A DNA stretch of 26,781 bases from JABDGV01 sp964577935. GTDB taxonomy: Bacteria; Chlamydiota; Chlamydiia; Chlamydiales; FEN-1388. This document shows, piece after piece, positions 7,747 to 15,653 of this stretch. The stretch spans positions 1 to 26,781 of the forward strand of contig CAZOAJ010000022.1 in assembly GCA_964577935.1 (NCBI GenBank). The letters are read 5' to 3'. The notes under the pieces were generated by a model that was not told the origin of the DNA, did no database searches, and was given only the letters and a program-made list of their open reading frames with translations. Each line of letters begins with the position of its first letter. The first letter of the stretch is position 1. The position numbers were made by a program, and so were the translations under genes.

Positions 7747-9111
7747 ATGAAAAATATCCTTAGACGTACTTTTCTTTTCTTGGGAATTTTATATAGCCCA
7801 TATGCATTTCTTTATGGGGAGAAACCGCGAGTGGCTGTAATTGGAGGAGGAGGTTCCGGACTTACAACAGCATGGCTACTTGATAAGGAATATGATGTGA
7901 CCCTCTATGAGTCAAATTATCGACTTGGAGGACACGCTAATACCGTTGAAATCGATATCGAAGGAACAAAACGTCCAATAGAAGCAGGTTTCGAATTCAT
8001 TTCACAAACATACTATCCCTACTTCTACAACTTGCTCCACAACATTCTCAAAGTCCCTCTTCACGAATATACCCTCACAACCACATTCTACCGCACCGAT
8101 GACAATACAAGGCTTATACTACCTCCAATACATGATGGCAAAATTGAGTGGAGATCATTTACCCCATTCGATGTGGCGACTATGATCGAACTTAAACTCT
8201 TTATCGAACAAGGCAAACACATTGCAGAGCTTCAGGATGAAAGCATAACGCTACAACAGTTTGCAGACTCCCTTTGGATAACAAATTCGTTTAAAGAAGA
8301 TTTGCTCTATCCACTTCTGGCCTCAAGCTGGGGTGTCTCTAAAGATGAAATTAAACAATTTTCTGCTTATGCTGCCCTCAAATATCTTTCTGAAGCAGAA
8401 CACATTAAGAACTACCAATGGATTGAAATCGCTGGGGGGACACAAAAATATATCCAAGCTCTGGCAAATCGACTGGAAAACACCAAAGTCATGCTGTCAA
8501 CCAATATTACAAATATTGGATATGATAGCGGTATCTATACTATCGATGAAGAAAATGGAAACACATCTCAATTTGAATACCTTGTGATAGCAACCAATGC
8601 AAAGCAAGCTGAAACCCTTCTCAAAAACATTCCTGAAGCTGAAGACATTAGATCAATCCTAAGCAACATTAAATTTTTTAAAACGACTATAGCGATTCAC
8701 GGTGATACTCGGTTTATGCCACCAGAAACCGCAAATTGGCGTGTTGTGAATATCCGTTATGATGGAACAAACGCTGCAACAACAGTTCATAAAGAATGGC
8801 TTAGTCCAAATACCCCTCTTTTTAAATCATGGCTCACATACGATGTTCGACCTGAAAATGATCAAATGGGGAAAACTCCATCCCCACTTTACGCTCTAGC
8901 GGAATATGACCATCTTTTAATGGATCTAGATTATTATAGAGCTCAAAAGGCAATTAACATGGTTCAAGGGAATCGAAATCTTTGGTTTGCAGGAAACTAC
9001 ATGGATGGAACTGATTCTCATGAAAGTGCTCTGAGAGCAGCAGTGCGTGTCGCTTCAAAACTCGCACCAGACTCAGATAACTTACGCATGCTTACAAACA
9101 TTTCAGAATAG
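7747..9111 (+). CDS. FAD-dependent amine-oxidase-like oxidoreductase (COG2907 type) with signal sequence
   Basis: Flavoprotein of the NAD(P)/FAD-binding amine oxidase superfamily. After a hydrophobic leader (residues 8-23, signal peptide or anchor), residues 28-38 (RVAVIGGGGSG) form the dinucleotide motif G33-x-G35-x-x-G38, E55 at the end of the second strand would bind the adenosine ribose, and LGGHANTVEI is typical of COG2907 proteins. The C-terminal FAD-binding segment NLWFAGNYMDGTDSHESALRAA (in part: WFAGNYMDGTDSHESAL) is complete. Length 454 is usual plus the leader. Shine-Dalgarno AGAGGAAG immediately precedes the ATG, and translation is probably coupled to the sulfatase. The usual COG2907 neighbours (DUF1365, cyclopropane fatty-acid synthase) are absent. 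Its substrate is unknown. Confidence 0.85.
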   Translation: MKNILRRTFLFLGILYSPYAFLYGEKPRVAVIGGGGSGLTTAWLLDKEYDVTLYESNYRLGGHANTVEIDIEGTKRPIEAGFEFISQTYYPYFYNLLHNILKVPLHEYTLTTTFYRTDDNTRLILPPIHDGKIEWRSFTPFDVATMIELKLFIEQGKHIAELQDESITLQQFADSLWITNSFKEDLLYPLLASSWGVSKDEIKQFSAYAALKYLSEAEHIKNYQWIEIAGGTQKYIQALANRLENTKVMLSTNITNIGYDSGIYTIDEENGNTSQFEYLVIATNAKQAETLLKNIPEAEDIRSILSNIKFFKTTIAIHGDTRFMPPETANWRVVNIRYDGTNAATTVHKEWLSPNTPLFKSWLTYDVRPENDQMGKTPSPLYALAEYDHLLMDLDYYRAQKAINMVQGNRNLWFAGNYMDGTDSHESALRAAVRVASKLAPDSDNLRMLTNISE

Positions 9112-9134
9112 AGTTGAAGAAGAATTGACGCTTG

Positions 9135-9167
9135 TTCAGGCTCGGAAAAATTCTTTTCGAGCCTGAA
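9135..9167. terminator. Perfect hairpin between convergent genes, no U-tract
   Basis: TTCAGGCTCG at 9135-9144 pairs perfectly with 9158-9167, and the stem can extend inward through A/T pairs to a small loop. It lies between the ends of the FAD oxidoreductase and the F-box gene. Neither strand shows a T-run after the stem, so it may act as a weak bidirectional terminator or as a 3'-end-protecting structure. Confidence 0.55.
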
Positions 9168-9171
9168 GAAC

Positions 9172-10833
9172 TCAAGATATGGTACATTTCTTAGATACCT
9201 TTGAAACATTTTTTACCACCTTCTCGAGCTCTTGAGTCGTCAAGTCATAGATACAAATGTCGACTCTATACTTAATTTTCGAATGATCTCCTAAATCATG
9301 AAATAAATCCTCGTGCCTATTTATGCCGCTTACGTACGTTATGAGATATTGACCTCGAAATTCAAAATATACCAACCTTTCTAAGAACTGACTGCTATTG
9401 TGTATCTCTTGATGCCTGATAAGCCTTCCATCACTTACATTTAAAAAATACCTCCAAGAAGACTTTTCATAATTGACATGCATGTAGATGAGATTCTGGT
9501 GGTATTCCCTCTTTTTAAACTTATCTTTTGAGCTTCTTTTATCAAAAAGAATTTGGCCGTTCTCGAAATCAAGAGTTTTTATATGTTTCACGGTTATGAG
9601 ATCAAAAATATGTATTCTTGACGGCATATCTTCAAAAACAACGAGCCTATTATTGACAATTGCAACTCTCGTGCAGTTAGCAATGGTCCCTCCCTCAGAC
9701 CGAGAGATTTCATTAATATCGGCAAGAACATTTCCTGAATCGCATTCAATCAAATACGGTTTGAAATCTCGCCCTTGAGGCACTTTTTCATAAACAATTG
9801 CCCGGCCAAATCCAATCTGAGGTATATGCTGCTGAGTAGAAGAGGAAATATCGCAAGGAAGAAAGCTCCTTGTCAATTCCTGTACCACTTTTCTCTTAAG
9901 GATGTCGTATATAACTAGAAAATCGCTATTATCGCCCGACACCTGGTACATCAGCCGAGAGGCAGATATAATTCTAAGATTCTCAATTGGCAGCTTTATT
10001 TCTTCGAGAAAATACCAAGAATTATTCAGCACTTCGATTATGACGACGAAGTAGGTATTTGCTGCATTGTTTGACATTCGACAGGCACAAACATCCTCAT
10101 GAATGCTACAATCTATGATGGTGACAGCTTCGCTTAATGGTATGGAAATAATTTGTTTTTGAGAGTCGATTTGGTAGATCTCAATTTGGCTCAGCTCAGA
10201 ATTAAGCGATACAATGTACCTGTCCGAACTCCCCACTACTTTGGGGCAAGTAAAGAGAATAGACTCACTAAAGACATTAAATATGTATCCTCTTTCACAT
10301 TCGTTCTTTTCTCCAGAAGCATGAACAAGCAGTAGTTCATGTGTAATTTCCTCAATTGAAATTGCTTCAATTATTTTTGAGAAACCTTCTTTTGCTCTTG
10401 CTGGTAGATTCAATAAAGATAGATTCGATTTACCCCCCGAGGCCAATACTGTATTCGACCACATAAATCCCTCTGAAACATAAAATATTTTTCCTGTCGC
10501 AGTATGTAGAGTGACGGAGGTGAAAAGATTTGGCTGATTATACAAAAACAATTCATAGGCTTTCTTTGGTTTTTCAATATTTTTAAGTATTAAATTTCGT
10601 GTTCGATAAGCCTCTCTAAATGAAGCTTGGGGTGTATTTTCTAATTTAAATTGAAAATCTCGTTCAAATATTCGCTTCCAAAGATGATCCAGCCTAGAAA
10701 TTGCCTGCCATTTTTTGCTCACCAAACCACATTGAATAAGAGTTTGAACATCTTGAGCATATTCTAAAATTGAGGAAATCAAATCCTCTTGATGCAATGC
10801 GTGATAATTTTCGTAACAAGCAATTTGTTTCAT
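9172..10833 (-). CDS. F-box domain protein, candidate host-targeted effector
   Basis: Residues about 14-58 match the eukaryotic F-box: EDLISSILEY, then CGLVSKKW, then LDHLWKRIF, reproducing the E-L-x-x-x-I-L, V-S-K-x-W and L-W-K positions of the consensus. F-boxes bind Skp1 in SCF ubiquitin ligases. The remaining 490 residues have repeated short beta-rich blocks (for example DSGNVLADI, DLITVKHIKTLDF, YDLTTQELEKVV), suggesting a beta-propeller or similar recognition domain. I could not assign a named repeat. There is no signal peptide and no membrane segment, as expected for a type III effector. F-box effectors are known from Legionella and amoeba symbionts, including Parachlamydia relatives. 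The gene stands alone, divergent from rng. The F-box call is firm; function as effector is inferred. Confidence 0.82.
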   Translation of the reverse strand: MKQIACYENYHALHQEDLISSILEYAQDVQTLIQCGLVSKKWQAISRLDHLWKRIFERDFQFKLENTPQASFREAYRTRNLILKNIEKPKKAYELFLYNQPNLFTSVTLHTATGKIFYVSEGFMWSNTVLASGGKSNLSLLNLPARAKEGFSKIIEAISIEEITHELLLVHASGEKNECERGYIFNVFSESILFTCPKVVGSSDRYIVSLNSELSQIEIYQIDSQKQIISIPLSEAVTIIDCSIHEDVCACRMSNNAANTYFVVIIEVLNNSWYFLEEIKLPIENLRIISASRLMYQVSGDNSDFLVIYDILKRKVVQELTRSFLPCDISSSTQQHIPQIGFGRAIVYEKVPQGRDFKPYLIECDSGNVLADINEISRSEGGTIANCTRVAIVNNRLVVFEDMPSRIHIFDLITVKHIKTLDFENGQILFDKRSSKDKFKKREYHQNLIYMHVNYEKSSWRYFLNVSDGRLIRHQEIHNSSQFLERLVYFEFRGQYLITYVSGINRHEDLFHDLGDHSKIKYRVDICIYDLTTQELEKVVKNVSKVSKKCTIS

Positions 10834-10984
10834 TTTTACTCATCAAATTTATATTGGATAGAGATCATAATTGGAGGGGAAAAGAGAAAAAACTTTTGTA
10901 TTACACCTCACTTTTGCTTGCTTGTTCTTTTAGCAAATAAGAAGAAACGATACCATAACTGGCACAATACCTATTGAACAAGCT

Positions 10985-12517
10985 ATGGAAGAAATACTCC
11001 TTAATATCGAACCGAAACAAATTCGTGCTGCACGCCTCAAGAACGGGCATCTTTATGATCTTATCGTAGAGAGAAAGCGCGATCGTCAAATGACTGGAAA
11101 CATCTATAAAGGACGTGTCACAAACATCCTTCATAACATTCAATCAGCCTTCATTGATATACATGAGGGGGAAAATGGATTTATCCACATCAGCGACATT
11201 TTAGAGAATACAAAGAAATTCGAAGAAATGTTTGACATGGATTTTGAAGATCAAAATAAGCGAAAAGCTGAAGAGCTTAAGAATGTCAAAATTGACCAAG
11301 TGCTTAAACCCGATCAGCTCGTCATTGTACAAGTCGTCAAAGAAGCAATCGGAACAAAGGGCGCAAGGCTGACTTCAAAAATATCTCTTCCCGGCCGATA
11401 TCTCGTACTCCTTCCTAACTCTCCTCATCGTGGTGTATCGAAAAAAATCGAAGATCGTGTCGCAAGAGATCGTCTGAAGCGAATCATTCGAGCTTTTGAG
11501 ATGCCTCAAGATATGGGGCTTATTTGCAGAACAGCAAGCCAGGGCGCAAGCCAAGAAATGCTGATCGCAGAAGCAAACGAATTGCTCTCAACATGGAATG
11601 AGATCGTTGAGAAATTTAAAAAAACTCAAGGGCCAGGACTTCTTTACGAAGAATCCGATATTATTAAGCGATCCTTAATGATGGCTGTTGATAAGCGATT
11701 CGACAGGGTCTTGATTGACGATTACACTGTTTATCAGCAATGCAAACGTCATTATGCCCCATATGCCGCAGAGCATCCTCTTCGAATCGAGTTTTATCGA
11801 GATAAAATCCCTATGCTCGAACGATTCAGCGTTGAGCGAGAAATCGATAAAAGCTTGAAGCGAAAAATGTGGCTTGCAAGTGGAGGTTATCTCTTCTTCG
11901 ATCAAACTGAGGCTATGCATACCATAGATGTTAACTCAGGAAGGAGTAATAATTTTGATTCTCAAAATGTTGAAGAAAGCCTTGTACGGATAAATTTAGA
12001 AGCTGCCGAAGAGATTGCTCGCCAGCTTCGTATACGAAACATCGGCGGATTGATCATCTGTGACTTTATCGATATGCGATCGCGAAAAAATCAACGCCGT
12101 GTTTTGGACCACCTTCGCGAGTGTATGAAAGAAGATTCTGCCAAATGCACGATCTTAGGGATGAGCGAATTTGGCCTTGTTGAAATGACTCGCCAAAGAA
12201 ATCGCGAATCATTATCTCAAACTATCTTCACCAGCTGCCCCTATTGCACAGGTCTTGGGAAAATAAAGTCTCATGAGACCGTCTCGATTGAGTTAGAAAG
12301 AAACTTAAAGAAACTCATCCACTGCCTACAGCAATTTGCAATCAAAGTTATCGTACATCCTGAGCTGATGAAGCATCTTGCGACTGAAGATAAAAAATTC
12401 CTCGCAGAGGTTGCTGAGTCTTTAAATGCTAAAATTGACTGGGAGCTTAGCGATACGCTCCATATCAACGAGTTTCAATTTCAATCGCTCATTAATGGAA
12501 AAATCCTTGAGGTGTAA
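10985..12517 (+). CDS. rng: Ribonuclease G/E family endoribonuclease
   Basis: Single-strand-specific endoribonuclease for rRNA maturation and mRNA turnover, cytosolic; annotated cafE in Chlamydia. The 510 residues include an S1 RNA-binding domain (about 37-130, starting GNIYKGRVTNIL, with a charged insert FEDQNKRKAEELK). The catalytic DNase I-like domain carries the magnesium ligands D315 in TIDVNSG and D360 in ICDFIDM, and C418-PY-C421 is the zinc-link (C-x-x-C) used for oligomerisation. There is no long C-terminal degradosome scaffold, so it is RNase G-like rather than full RNase E. The start has a weak Shine-Dalgarno. It overlaps plsB by one base (TAATG), so the two are translationally coupled, an adjacency shared with Chlamydia. 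Confidence 0.95.
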   Translation: MEEILLNIEPKQIRAARLKNGHLYDLIVERKRDRQMTGNIYKGRVTNILHNIQSAFIDIHEGENGFIHISDILENTKKFEEMFDMDFEDQNKRKAEELKNVKIDQVLKPDQLVIVQVVKEAIGTKGARLTSKISLPGRYLVLLPNSPHRGVSKKIEDRVARDRLKRIIRAFEMPQDMGLICRTASQGASQEMLIAEANELLSTWNEIVEKFKKTQGPGLLYEESDIIKRSLMMAVDKRFDRVLIDDYTVYQQCKRHYAPYAAEHPLRIEFYRDKIPMLERFSVEREIDKSLKRKMWLASGGYLFFDQTEAMHTIDVNSGRSNNFDSQNVEESLVRINLEAAEEIARQLRIRNIGGLIICDFIDMRSRKNQRRVLDHLRECMKEDSAKCTILGMSEFGLVEMTRQRNRESLSQTIFTSCPYCTGLGKIKSHETVSIELERNLKKLIHCLQQFAIKVIVHPELMKHLATEDKKFLAEVAESLNAKIDWELSDTLHINEFQFQSLINGKILEV

Positions 12518-13503
12518 TGTCAACATCAAACGATCAGTGGAAACAGACGCTTGAAAACTCATCGATACCAGATAATTTAAAGAATTCATTGTCTGCATTT
12601 ATTAAGAGCATCCATCGAGCCGAAGAAGCTCAGATACACTCACTCTTTTGCCAGTATATTAAACTGGCAGAAGCTGAGTGTAGCTCGCCTAAGCAATTTC
12701 CCTATTATCATCATAGGGAAAGAGATCCCATCGACTACTATCATCTTGGGCTTAATCTCGTACGTCCAATGATCGATTTTTCACGTTCACATGTTCTTGG
12801 AAAAGAAAATCTCAAAGCCATCATTGATGCAATACATAATTCAGAAAATGTAGTCCTCTTCTCAAACCACCAGAGTGAGATCGATCCTCAACTGATTAGC
12901 TTACTCATCGAAGAAACCTCGCCTCGTCTTGCTGAAGAAATGATCTTTGTTGCTGGACATCGAGTAGTGCAAGATCCTTTGGCAATCCCCTTCTCACGAG
13001 GGAGAAATTTATTATGCATTTACTCAAAAAGATATATTGAGCACCCACCTGAATCACGCACAGAGAAGCTTCAGCATAATAGCAGAACATTATCTGCGCT
13101 TGAAGACCTTTTACACCTCGGTGGTAGATGTATTTATGTCGCCCCCAGTGGTGGACGAGACCGTAAAAATCAAGAGGGCGAATTAGAAGTGGCGGCCTTT
13201 GATCCATCGAGTTTAGAGCTATTTCTTCTCCTTGGTCAAAAGGCGCGAAAGAAAACCCGATTCTTTCCTTTAAGCCTTTATAGCTATGATCTTCTTCCCC
13301 CTCCAGAGGGAATTCGAGTTGAATTAGGAGAAGATAGAATTGCTGGATTCGCACCGGCTGGTCTTTATTTTGGAGATGAGATCTTTCCAAAAGAACTCAG
13401 CAATCTAGAAGATAAAAAAGAAGCGCGTAAAGAAAGAGCCGAAAAGATTCATCAAATAGTTGTTAATAACTACAAAAAAATTCTTGAAGTGTGCCAACAT
13501 TAG
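12517..13503 (+). CDS. plsB: Glycerol-3-phosphate acyltransferase, plant-chloroplast type
   Basis: Soluble or membrane-associated acyltransferase catalysing the first step of phospholipid synthesis, acyl transfer to the sn-1 position of glycerol-3-phosphate. At 328 residues it is far shorter than proteobacterial PlsB (about 800) and fits the chloroplast/chlamydial class, including the N-terminal helical domain (1-75). The H-x4-D catalytic box is H118-QSEI-D123 within FSNHQSEIDP, and VAPSGGRDR (208-216) is the glycerol-phosphate-binding block. Shine-Dalgarno GAGG sits at the end of rng and the ATG overlaps the rng stop codon. The pairing of RNA decay with lipid synthesis genes is probably just shared transcription. 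Confidence 0.93.
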   Translation: MSTSNDQWKQTLENSSIPDNLKNSLSAFIKSIHRAEEAQIHSLFCQYIKLAEAECSSPKQFPYYHHRERDPIDYYHLGLNLVRPMIDFSRSHVLGKENLKAIIDAIHNSENVVLFSNHQSEIDPQLISLLIEETSPRLAEEMIFVAGHRVVQDPLAIPFSRGRNLLCIYSKRYIEHPPESRTEKLQHNSRTLSALEDLLHLGGRCIYVAPSGGRDRKNQEGELEVAAFDPSSLELFLLLGQKARKKTRFFPLSLYSYDLLPPPEGIRVELGEDRIAGFAPAGLYFGDEIFPKELSNLEDKKEARKERAEKIHQIVVNNYKKILEVCQH

Positions 13504-13554
13504 AGATCTTTAACTAATTGAAATTATTCATCTACAGAATTAGAGGTGGATTGC

Positions 13555-13944
13555 ATGGATGACCGTAAGCATGAAGAGTTTTACCATCCGAGCCAGAATC
13601 CACCTCAAAATCATTTTGAAGATCCAATTCATCTCTCAAAACTCAAGCTTGAAGAGCTCATTTCAGATAATGAAAGGCTACTTCTTGAACTCAGAAAGCG
13701 TTTAGATAGATCTCACGATCAAACTAAAGAGCTTTTTGAGAGCTCTGGCATCACTCCAAAAAAGCTTCAACAATTCTTTAAAGAACCTCATCGCTTTGAT
13801 GCCCAGACCTGGCAACTCATACAAAGCCAACGCGAAAAGATCGAGACCCTCATCGGCGATGTAATAGAGCAGAGAGAAAAGAAAAAATCACGTCCACGCT
13901 CTGCACTTACAGGGCGCAGAGGTCATTGGATTTTTGTTCGATAG
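13555..13944 (+). CDS. Small conserved-looking protein of unknown function
   Basis: Not recognised. The 129 residues start at ATG 13555, where AGAGGTGG ends about 7 bases upstream; the frame also allows a GTG at 13546, but that overlaps the ribosome site. The protein is acidic/polar at the start, predicted strongly helical from residue 25 to 75 (KLKLEELISDNERLLLELRKR, heptad-like leucines), then ITPKKLQQFF, and a very basic tail (QREKKKSRPRSALTGRRG). No signal peptide or membrane segment is seen. The basic tail and helices suggest nucleic-acid or ribosome contact, but this is speculative. It lies 51 bases after plsB, probably in the same transcript, and ends before a large hairpin. Confidence 0.75.
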   Translation: MDDRKHEEFYHPSQNPPQNHFEDPIHLSKLKLEELISDNERLLLELRKRLDRSHDQTKELFESSGITPKKLQQFFKEPHRFDAQTWQLIQSQREKIETLIGDVIEQREKKKSRPRSALTGRRGHWIFVR

Positions 13945-13948
13945 AAAC

Positions 13949-13983
13949 TTTAAGGCTTTGAACTGACGCTTCAAAGCCTTAAG
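13949..13983. terminator. Perfect hairpin between convergent genes, no U-tract
   Basis: TAAGGCTTTGAA at 13951-13962 pairs with TTCAAAGCCTTA at 13970-13981 around a 7-base loop, and one more base pair plus a wobble extends it outward. It lies between the ends of the small unknown gene and proS. No T-run follows on either strand, as with the hairpin at 9135-9167. Confidence 0.6.
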
Positions 13984-14012
13984 CAAATTCAAGTTATTCT
14001 TATAACACACCC

Positions 14013-15539
14013 TTAGTAGGACTTAGCAAAAATTGCATCAATAGTCGCAGGCTTGCCTGTGATAATGCAGGTTCCGGTCGTGTTGCTTTGATCAAGGGGC
14101 AGGCAGCGAATAGTCACTTTCAACTCCTTTAAAAGCTCCTCGGTTTTTGTATCTCCGCACCACTTCGCCTTTACAAAACCACCATGAATCTCAGGCTTTT
14201 CCGCATTCATCGGCGTGAAAAAGGCCTTCATTTCCTCAAAGTTTGTAATAGATGTGTTTACATTTTGATCTCGAACAGTTTTTGCTCTCGTAAAAAATCC
14301 CTCTTGCATCTCTGGAAGAACTTTCTCTACAAGGGTTGGAAGGTCCGCTAAAGAAATCTTATGCTTTACAGAAACCTCTTCATCACGACGCATGAGCATA
14401 GCAGAGCTGTTTTCAAGATCTTTAGGACCAATTTCAATACGAAGAGGAACCCCCTTCTTGATCCACTCCCAAGACTTTTCACCCGCTCGCAGATCTCGTG
14501 TGTCGATATGCACTTGGATTTTTCTATCAAAGCAGAAAGCTTGTGAAATTTGTTGTTTGAGCTTCTCAGCCTCTTGAAGAACTGCCTCATTCTTATCTGC
14601 CTGAGTCAGAATAGGAATAATAACAACATGGTATGGAGCAACTCTTGGAGGTATTCTCAACCCATCATCATCTGAGTGAGCCATGATCATGGCACCAATA
14701 AGCCTCGTCGTGACACCCCATGAAGTCGTATAGGCATGTTCCATTTTTCCTTCTTTATTATTGAAGCGAATGGAAAATGCTTTTGCAAAATTTTGTCCTA
14801 AATAGTGGGAGGTCCCACATTGGAGCGCTTTTAGGTCCTGGGTCATTGCTTCAATCGTATAGGTATGGACTGCTCCAGGAAAGCGCTCTCCTTCAGACTT
14901 TTCTCCAACAATAACAGGCAGGGCTAAGACATCTTCGGCAAGCTTTCTGTACTCTTCAAGCATTTTCAAAGTCTCGGCCATAGCTTCTTCTTCAGTAGCA
15001 TGGGCTGTATGCCCTTCCTGCCATAAAAACTCTGTCGTTCGTAAAAATATACGAGGTCTCATTTCCCATCGGACAACATTCGCCCACTGGTTGATGAGCA
15101 ATGGTAGATCGCGCCAAGAATTCACCCAGCGTGAAAATGCATCGCCGATAACAGCTTCTGAAGTTGGCCTAATAATCAAAGGCTCTTCAAGCTCCCCTTG
15201 AGGTATAAGTTTACCATTCTTCTCTTCAAGCCTATGATGTGTAACGACAGCACACTCTTTAGCAAAACCTTCGACGTGAGCTGCTTCTTTTTCCATAAAG
15301 CTTAAAGGGACAAACAAAGGAAAATATGCATTTTGATGGCCTGTTTCTTTTATGCGTCGATCAAGCGGATCCCGAATATTCTCCCAAATGCTCCAGCCCC
15401 ATGGCTTAATCACCATGCACCCTCGAACAGGTGAATTTTCAGCTAAATCTGCAGCCTTAATAACTTGTTGATACCACTCAGAGTAATCTTCACTTCGAGT
15501 AGGATTTATTGCAGTTTTTCGTTTTTGAGTTGTTGTCAT
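14013..15539 (-). CDS. proS: Prolyl-tRNA synthetase, archaeal/eukaryotic-type (ProS type 3)
   Basis: Class II aminoacyl-tRNA synthetase charging tRNA-Pro. At 508 residues, and without the editing INS domain between motifs 2 and 3, it belongs to the eukaryote/archaea-like class rather than the bacterial class of about 570 residues. Visible landmarks are the N-terminal DYSEWYQQVIKAADLAE, RPTSE (124-128), motif 2 around RWEMRPRIFLRTTEF (157-171), the proline-pocket segment WQEGHTAH, motif 3 near GVTTRLIGAMIM, and the conserved C-terminal tyrosine in FAKSY. The C-terminal zinc-type domain has lost cysteines (WCGDTKTE, CIITGKP), as in other bacterial members of this class. It is last in the minus-strand run, 114 bases after yggS. 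Confidence 0.95.
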   Translation of the reverse strand: MTTTQKRKTAINPTRSEDYSEWYQQVIKAADLAENSPVRGCMVIKPWGWSIWENIRDPLDRRIKETGHQNAYFPLFVPLSFMEKEAAHVEGFAKECAVVTHHRLEEKNGKLIPQGELEEPLIIRPTSEAVIGDAFSRWVNSWRDLPLLINQWANVVRWEMRPRIFLRTTEFLWQEGHTAHATEEEAMAETLKMLEEYRKLAEDVLALPVIVGEKSEGERFPGAVHTYTIEAMTQDLKALQCGTSHYLGQNFAKAFSIRFNNKEGKMEHAYTTSWGVTTRLIGAMIMAHSDDDGLRIPPRVAPYHVVIIPILTQADKNEAVLQEAEKLKQQISQAFCFDRKIQVHIDTRDLRAGEKSWEWIKKGVPLRIEIGPKDLENSSAMLMRRDEEVSVKHKISLADLPTLVEKVLPEMQEGFFTRAKTVRDQNVNTSITNFEEMKAFFTPMNAEKPEIHGGFVKAKWCGDTKTEELLKELKVTIRCLPLDQSNTTGTCIITGKPATIDAIFAKSY

Positions 15540-15560
15540 ATCTCACCAATGTATTAACGG

Positions 15561-15590
15561 AATATCGTATCGCTTTTATAGATATTTCAA
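15561..15590 (-). promoter_or_regulatory. Candidate promoter of proS
   Basis: On the minus strand TTGAAA (15590-15585) and GATATT (15566-15561) have an 18-base spacer, with the proS ATG 21 bases downstream. The -10 match is only 4 of 6. It would allow proS to be transcribed independently of the upstream cluster. Confidence 0.22.
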
Positions 15591-15653
15591 AAGAGCAGGG
15601 CCATTTCTTGATCTATTTTCAAACAAGACTTCCTTAACAATAAACTCTTGATT

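Noticed and set aside
12905..13390. 161-codon minus-strand open frame inside plsB
   Set aside because: It is the shadow of a well-supported conserved gene; the translated sequence has no domain features.
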